Shown here piece after piece: positions 60,923-64,000 of a stretch of 64,000 nucleotides of DNA (the first letter of the stretch is position 1; each line of letters opens with the position of its first letter). The notes under the pieces were generated by a model that ran no database searches, had not been told where the DNA came from, and was given only the letters and a program-made list of their open reading frames with translations. The translations under genes and the position numbers were made by a program. The stretch spans positions 90,121 to 154,120 of the forward strand of contig CAWJNE010000027.1 in NCBI GenBank assembly GCA_963844175.1, read 5' to 3'. This DNA is from JALZMG01 sp963844175. Its GTDB lineage: Bacteria > Actinomycetota > Acidimicrobiia > Acidimicrobiales > Ilumatobacteraceae.

Positions 60923-61108
60923 ATGAACGCAGCGGTCAACGAATCCGACGACGAGCCGCGAACGGGCGAGAGGGGGCCCGCAGGCGAGGAACGCATTGTG
61001 GACGAGCGTCGGACGGTCGCGAATGAGAGTGGGGATCCCGATGCGCCCGGCAACTTCGTGAACGACAGCGAGGCCGATGACGTCCCGGAGCCGAACGAGC
61101 CCGGCTGA
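60923..61108 (+). CDS. small acidic hydrophilic protein, uncertain
   Basis: 61 residues (MNAAVNESDDEPRTGERGPA, ending NDSEADDVPEPNEPG), very rich in Asp, Glu, Asn and Pro, with no hydrophobic core, so probably disordered. Third codon positions are mostly G or C, which fits coding in this genome. A competing frame on the opposite strand (60917-61252) has a plausible sequence too, so the choice is not firm. Confidence 0.35.
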   Translation: MNAAVNESDDEPRTGERGPAGEERIVDERRTVANESGDPDAPGNFVNDSEADDVPEPNEPG

Positions 61109-61736
61109 ACGTGGCGGCTCTTCAGCGCTCAACTCGTCGAGCAACGCCACGACCTCGTGCCGACGTTCCGCCCATCGACGGCCGACAGCGAATCGACGAG
61201 CTGCACGACCCGCAGCACGTCCACGGTGACCACACCCTGCCCGATCCAACACCTCCAGAGCATCCGAATAATGCGTCCGCTACGACGCGACCGGACCCGT
61301 CCGCTACCGCCGGGGTGCGTGCGGTTCTGTCGCCGGCCGGACGGCCCGAATTGGCTCTGGCGATCTACGTCGTGGGCCACGCAGAACGATGGGCTACGCA
61401 CGCGGGCGGCACTCCCTCGACCGTCACGCCACATACATCGTCCAGGAACGACAGACCGACACGGTGTCGAACATGAACTTCGACGTCCCTGCGCTGATCG
61501 CCTGCCTGTCCCAGATCACCACGTTGGTCACGGGAGACGGGGTTGGTGCCGTACGAGGCACATCCTGGCCGACGGCGACCTCACCGTCACCACGATCGAC
61601 GGCGAACGACGAAGGACGCGTCTGCTGCGCTACCGCCCCTCTGCAACTTTCGCGACACCACCTGGACACCCTCCACCGCAACGACCAGGAGGACAAGCTC
61701 AGCCTCGCCGGAGGGCATTCCACTGGAGCTTCAACA
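61109..61736. other. gap with possible decayed coding sequence
   Basis: MNFDVPALIACLSQITTLVT at 61474 and ILADGDLTVTTIDGERRRTR in another frame nearby look coding but do not join in one frame. Probably a decayed gene. Nothing identifiable. Confidence 0.35.
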
Positions 61737-61988
61737 TCACGCCGCCCGCTGCTTGGAGGCGAGGAGGATGCGGTCGCACGGATCGCAGAGCCACCATTCC
61801 GGTGTCGGAGTCGGCGCCCTCGTCGAGTCGCCAGGAAACATTTGCAGGCATCGCCAGCAGCGTCGCTCCGCGACGTCGGTGTCAAGTAGCAGTGCCTCCG
61901 ATGTATCGGGCGGATGGTCGGCCAGCTCGCGGGGCGTGCCGTGGCGCCCTCGTTGATGGTGGGCGTCGTGCGGTGACGTGTGAGCCAT
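61737..61988 (-). CDS. small zinc-ribbon-like protein
   Basis: 83 residues. The C-terminal half has two Cys pairs, RRCWRCLQMFPGD and WWLCDPCDRILLASKQRAA, spaced like a four-Cys zinc ribbon. The N-terminal half is His/Pro/Asp-rich and probably flexible. ATG 61988. Similar small Cys-pair proteins occur in actinobacterial accessory regions, but I know no function. Confidence 0.6.
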   Translation of the reverse strand: MAHTSPHDAHHQRGRHGTPRELADHPPDTSEALLLDTDVAERRCWRCLQMFPGDSTRAPTPTPEWWLCDPCDRILLASKQRAA

Positions 61989-62096
61989 TGTGTGTCGTCC
62001 TCTGTTGAGCTCGCCGGGCGAATGGTGGAGTTCGGCGCAGGCCTGAACGGCACGGCCCGCGAGGGAGCCGTGCCGTTGGACCTGCGCCGGTCCCCG

Positions 62097-62534
62097 TTAC
62101 TCGGCGACGGAACCGGCGATGACCGGTTGAGCTACATCGGCGGCGTGGGTGATCTCGACCCGGCGGGGCTTGGCCTCGTCGGCGACGGGGATCGTCAAGC
62201 TGAGCACGCCGTTTTCGTAGGCGGCGCTGATGTTGTCACGGTCGAGGCCTTCCCCGAGGAACAACTGGCGGCTGAAGTCGCCTTGGGCCCGTTCGGCGAT
62301 CTGGATCTGGTCGCCGTCGGCCCGCACCCAGCCGCGCGTCGCCCGCACCGTGAGGAGATCCTTCTCCACCGTCAGCTCGATGAAGCGGCTGTCCACACCG
62401 GGAAGGTCGAAGTGGACCGTGAACTCGTTGCCCCGGCGGTATGCGTCGACCGGGATCTGGCGTGCTTGTCGTTCGGCAAGCATCGCCTCGGTGAGCCGGT
62501 CGATCTCCCGGAACGGCTCGGATCGCATCAACAT
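62097..62534 (-). CDS. Hsp20/alpha-crystallin small heat-shock protein
   Basis: A 145-residue ATP-independent holdase. The alpha-crystallin domain (about 30-130) has IPVDAYRRGNEFTVHFDLPG, VDSRFIELTVEKDLLTVRAT and YENGVLSLTIPVADEAKPR. The C-terminal tail lacks an obvious I-x-I motif (VAQPVIAGSVAE is the nearest). ATG 62534 has a good AAAGGA ribosome site. It is divergent from a winged-helix regulator, with an AAACAA/TTGTTT inverted repeat between, so the regulator may control both. Confidence 0.92.
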   Translation of the reverse strand: MLMRSEPFREIDRLTEAMLAERQARQIPVDAYRRGNEFTVHFDLPGVDSRFIELTVEKDLLTVRATRGWVRADGDQIQIAERAQGDFSRQLFLGEGLDRDNISAAYENGVLSLTIPVADEAKPRRVEITHAADVAQPVIAGSVAE

Positions 62535-62623
62535 GTCAGATCCTTTCGATTGCCTCGAGCAGCCGGGGTCGGCGACCGTCGCACCGTTTCGGGGTTGCCC
62601 CCAGCGTATGCCAAGTTCGACAG

Positions 62624-62640
62624 AAACAAGCAATTTGTTT
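62624..62640. promoter_or_regulatory. AT-rich inverted repeat between hsp20 and the regulator gene
   Basis: AAACAA and TTGTTT flank GCAAT. The site is unusually AT-rich for the region and lies 9 bp before the ATG at 62649 and 30 bp before 62670. It could be a -10/-35 area or an operator for the adjacent winged-helix protein. Confidence 0.5.
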
Positions 62641-62669
62641 CCAGAAATATGGAGCTAGAGTGCCCGCTC

Positions 62670-62978
62670 ATGGCGGAGTGGAGATTCCTCACCAACCACG
62701 CTCGAGTCCTCGTCTGCATCGCCCACGACCCCGGGGTGCGCCTACGCGACATCGCGACGACGCTGGACATCACCGAGCGCAGCGCCTACAGCATCGTCGC
62801 CGACCTCACCGCAGGCGGCTACGTGGTCAAGGACAAGGACGGCCGCCGCAACCGCTACCAAATCAAACCTCATCTTCCTCTCCCCGAGCCCATCACCGAG
62901 GAACGCACGATCGGCGAGGTGCTCGACGTCCTCGTCGGGTCCAAGCCTCCCGGACCACCACGACGAGCCCTCCGATGA
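62670..62978 (+). CDS. winged-helix transcriptional regulator (MarR-like)
   Basis: 102 residues: EWRFLTNHARVLVCIAHDPG, VRLRDIATTLDITERSAYSI and VADLTAGGYVVKDKDGRRNR form a winged helix-turn-helix with the recognition helix at ITERSAYSIVADLTAGG and the wing at KDGRRNRYQIK. This compact family (single-domain, W-x-FLTNHA start) is common in actinobacteria and is usually autoregulatory. ATG 62670 fits the family start, and ATG 62649 adds seven residues. It is divergent from hsp20. Confidence 0.85.
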   Translation: MAEWRFLTNHARVLVCIAHDPGVRLRDIATTLDITERSAYSIVADLTAGGYVVKDKDGRRNRYQIKPHLPLPEPITEERTIGEVLDVLVGSKPPGPPRRALR

Positions 62979-63189
62979 GGAGACGCATCGACACCCCACG
63001 CCAGCGTCGACCGCGAGCCAGGATCCTCATCGATCCACGACCGCCGACCAGTCTCGATCGACGCCCGTCGCACGCGGCACACAAGGACGGGACAGCACCT
63101 GATGACACCCGCGTGCTCGGAGGGCACGCGTCATCGCGGCACGGTCGAGCGCCCTCGAATCGGAACCGGTAGAGGCGATCGCGCCTACC

Positions 63190-63387
63190 TCAGACGTCGC
63201 GTTGCCCGATCACCGGACGCTTGAGCAGCACAGCGAAGCTGCCGTCTCGCAACGGGGTGATGCCGACGGCCTCCCAGCCGTTGCCTCCCTCGTGGTTGAG
63301 CAGCATCACTGCGGACGACTCGCCTTGCGCGGCCCTCGCCGGCTCGAACTCGGGAAGCGACACGATCAGGTATTCCCAGGAGCTCAT
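63190..63387 (-). CDS. DUF4177-like small protein
   Basis: 65 residues: MSSWEYLIVSLPEF at the start, then GGNGWEAVGITPLRDGSFAV and LLKRPVIGQRDV. This WEY...GWE.VG...LLKRP pattern is that of DUF4177, small cytoplasmic proteins of unknown function. ATG 63387 is used. A longer frame upstream (to 63570) is not convincing. Confidence 0.7.
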   Translation of the reverse strand: MSSWEYLIVSLPEFEPARAAQGESSAVMLLNHEGGNGWEAVGITPLRDGSFAVLLKRPVIGQRDV

Positions 63388-64000
63388 GACGCGCCCGCCA
63401 ACGTCGCACGCTCTTCCGTCATTCGGAGCCGCGTCAGCACACGTGCCAGCTGCTCGGTTCGACCGCCCGAAGGCAGGAACCCCGTCGGTTTCCGAGGAGT
63501 AGACGATCCGCGACCAAACCTCCGTACCACAACAGCCCATGAACGCCGACTCCGCCCGGGCGACCGCCACGGCGATTCGTGCCAGGCTCGGCCCGAGGAG
63601 TGTCCGTCATGGCAGTTGTACCCTTTGAGACGAGGTAGGTATCTCGGCGCTCGTGTGATGATACGCGTGGTCCGCATCGCTGTCGTGAGCACGACCGGGG
63701 ACACGGGCAGCCCGGGCCGACGCCCAAATCTGGGCGATCCGCTCGAGGAGATCGTTGCTCGAGATCGAGCGCCTGCTCGGGAGCTGGAAGCACGGCAGTC
63801 GGTTCTCGGTGGTGATCGGCGAGCCGCTCCAACTCCCCGCCCTCAAGGCGACGCCGGGCTACTCGGTCGACGTCCGATCTGGAGACGCGGTCCTCACCGT
63901 GCTGTGGGGCGGACTCTTCATGGCCGGCATCGCTGGCGGCGGAGCGGGTTGTGGTGTCGGACGACGATGGCACGCTGTCCACCGAGGAGGCCGGCCCTCG
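63388..64000. other. gap with a possible partial gene at the window end
   Basis: From about 63755 on the + strand, LLEIERLLGSWKHGSRFSVV, IGEPLQLPALKATPGYSVDV and GDAVLTVLWGGLFMAG reads like coding sequence, but only TTG is available as a start and the frame meets the window end. The rest shows no clear gene. Confidence 0.35.

Noticed and set aside
1..64000. tRNA or rRNA genes
   Set aside because: I looked for T-loop-like and rRNA-like sequence and saw none; a covariance-model scan would be decisive.

Overview
The window is high-GC DNA from an actinobacterium. Acidimicrobiia is my best guess, inferred from gene content: a mycofactocin locus with an NDMA-type alcohol dehydrogenase, LCP and NlpC/P60 cell-wall proteins, a HelD-like motor, an LAxTG surface protein and many GTG starts. 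Stop/start overlaps of the GTGA or ATGA type are common (positions 437-440, 5385-5388, 7061-7064, 16756-16759, 22005-22008). I found no tRNA, rRNA or CRISPR array.

Positions 1-42500 are ordinary, tightly packed chromosome: a PLP decarboxylase (cut by the window edge), guaA, an NlpC/P60 hydrolase, dinB with a LexA-type SOS box at its start, an ECF sigma factor with a VOC partner, a D-Ala-D-Ala carboxypeptidase, and a mycofactocin locus (mftA-mftB-mftC plus an OYE/FadH-type oxidoreductase). Then come a heterodimeric ABC exporter with one intact and one degenerate ATP site, a HelD-like ATPase, a siroheme/sulfite-reductase divergon, an NDMA-dependent alcohol dehydrogenase, a MoxR-VWA pair, an LCP protein with a frameshift, betA, valS, a ClC transporter, cysS, an acyltransferase, dps and an acyl-CoA dehydrogenase. 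This part carries a 65-bp repeat family. It occurs once between mftB and mftC, once at the sulfite reductase start, and four times in tandem before cysS. The single copies sit exactly between GTGA motifs at gene junctions. A related 35-bp unit is repeated three times after guaA.

Positions 42423-56643 are accessory. The last 82 bp around the 3' end of the acyl-CoA dehydrogenase gene recur as direct repeats at 48085 and 56562. Both extra copies are preceded by the same roughly 250-bp hairpin-rich module. This divides the region into two island-like segments of 5.6 and 8.4 kb, as expected if elements had inserted serially at the 3' end of that gene. Segment 1 holds a LuxR-type HTH remnant, a 1.1-kb tandem duplication of patatin and phytase-like-esterase sequence, an intact copy of that esterase, and an LAxTG surface protein. 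Segment 2 is dominated by 5.5 kb of abnormal sequence almost devoid of C on the + strand. In it I can still read a heavily damaged Tat-exported sulfatase, followed by a Cys-rich membrane protein broken by three in-frame TAG codons and an intact lipoprotein.

Positions 56644-64000 hold an alpha/beta hydrolase, an IS481-type transposase whose middle shows the same C-poor damage, a trans-sulfuration-type PLP enzyme, a zinc-ribbon protein, Hsp20 divergent from a winged-helix regulator, a DUF4177-like protein, and sparse stretches without clear genes. The C-poor patches look like G-to-T change on one strand laid over real genes. A sequencing or assembly artefact is the leading explanation, and raw reads are needed before any biological reading.
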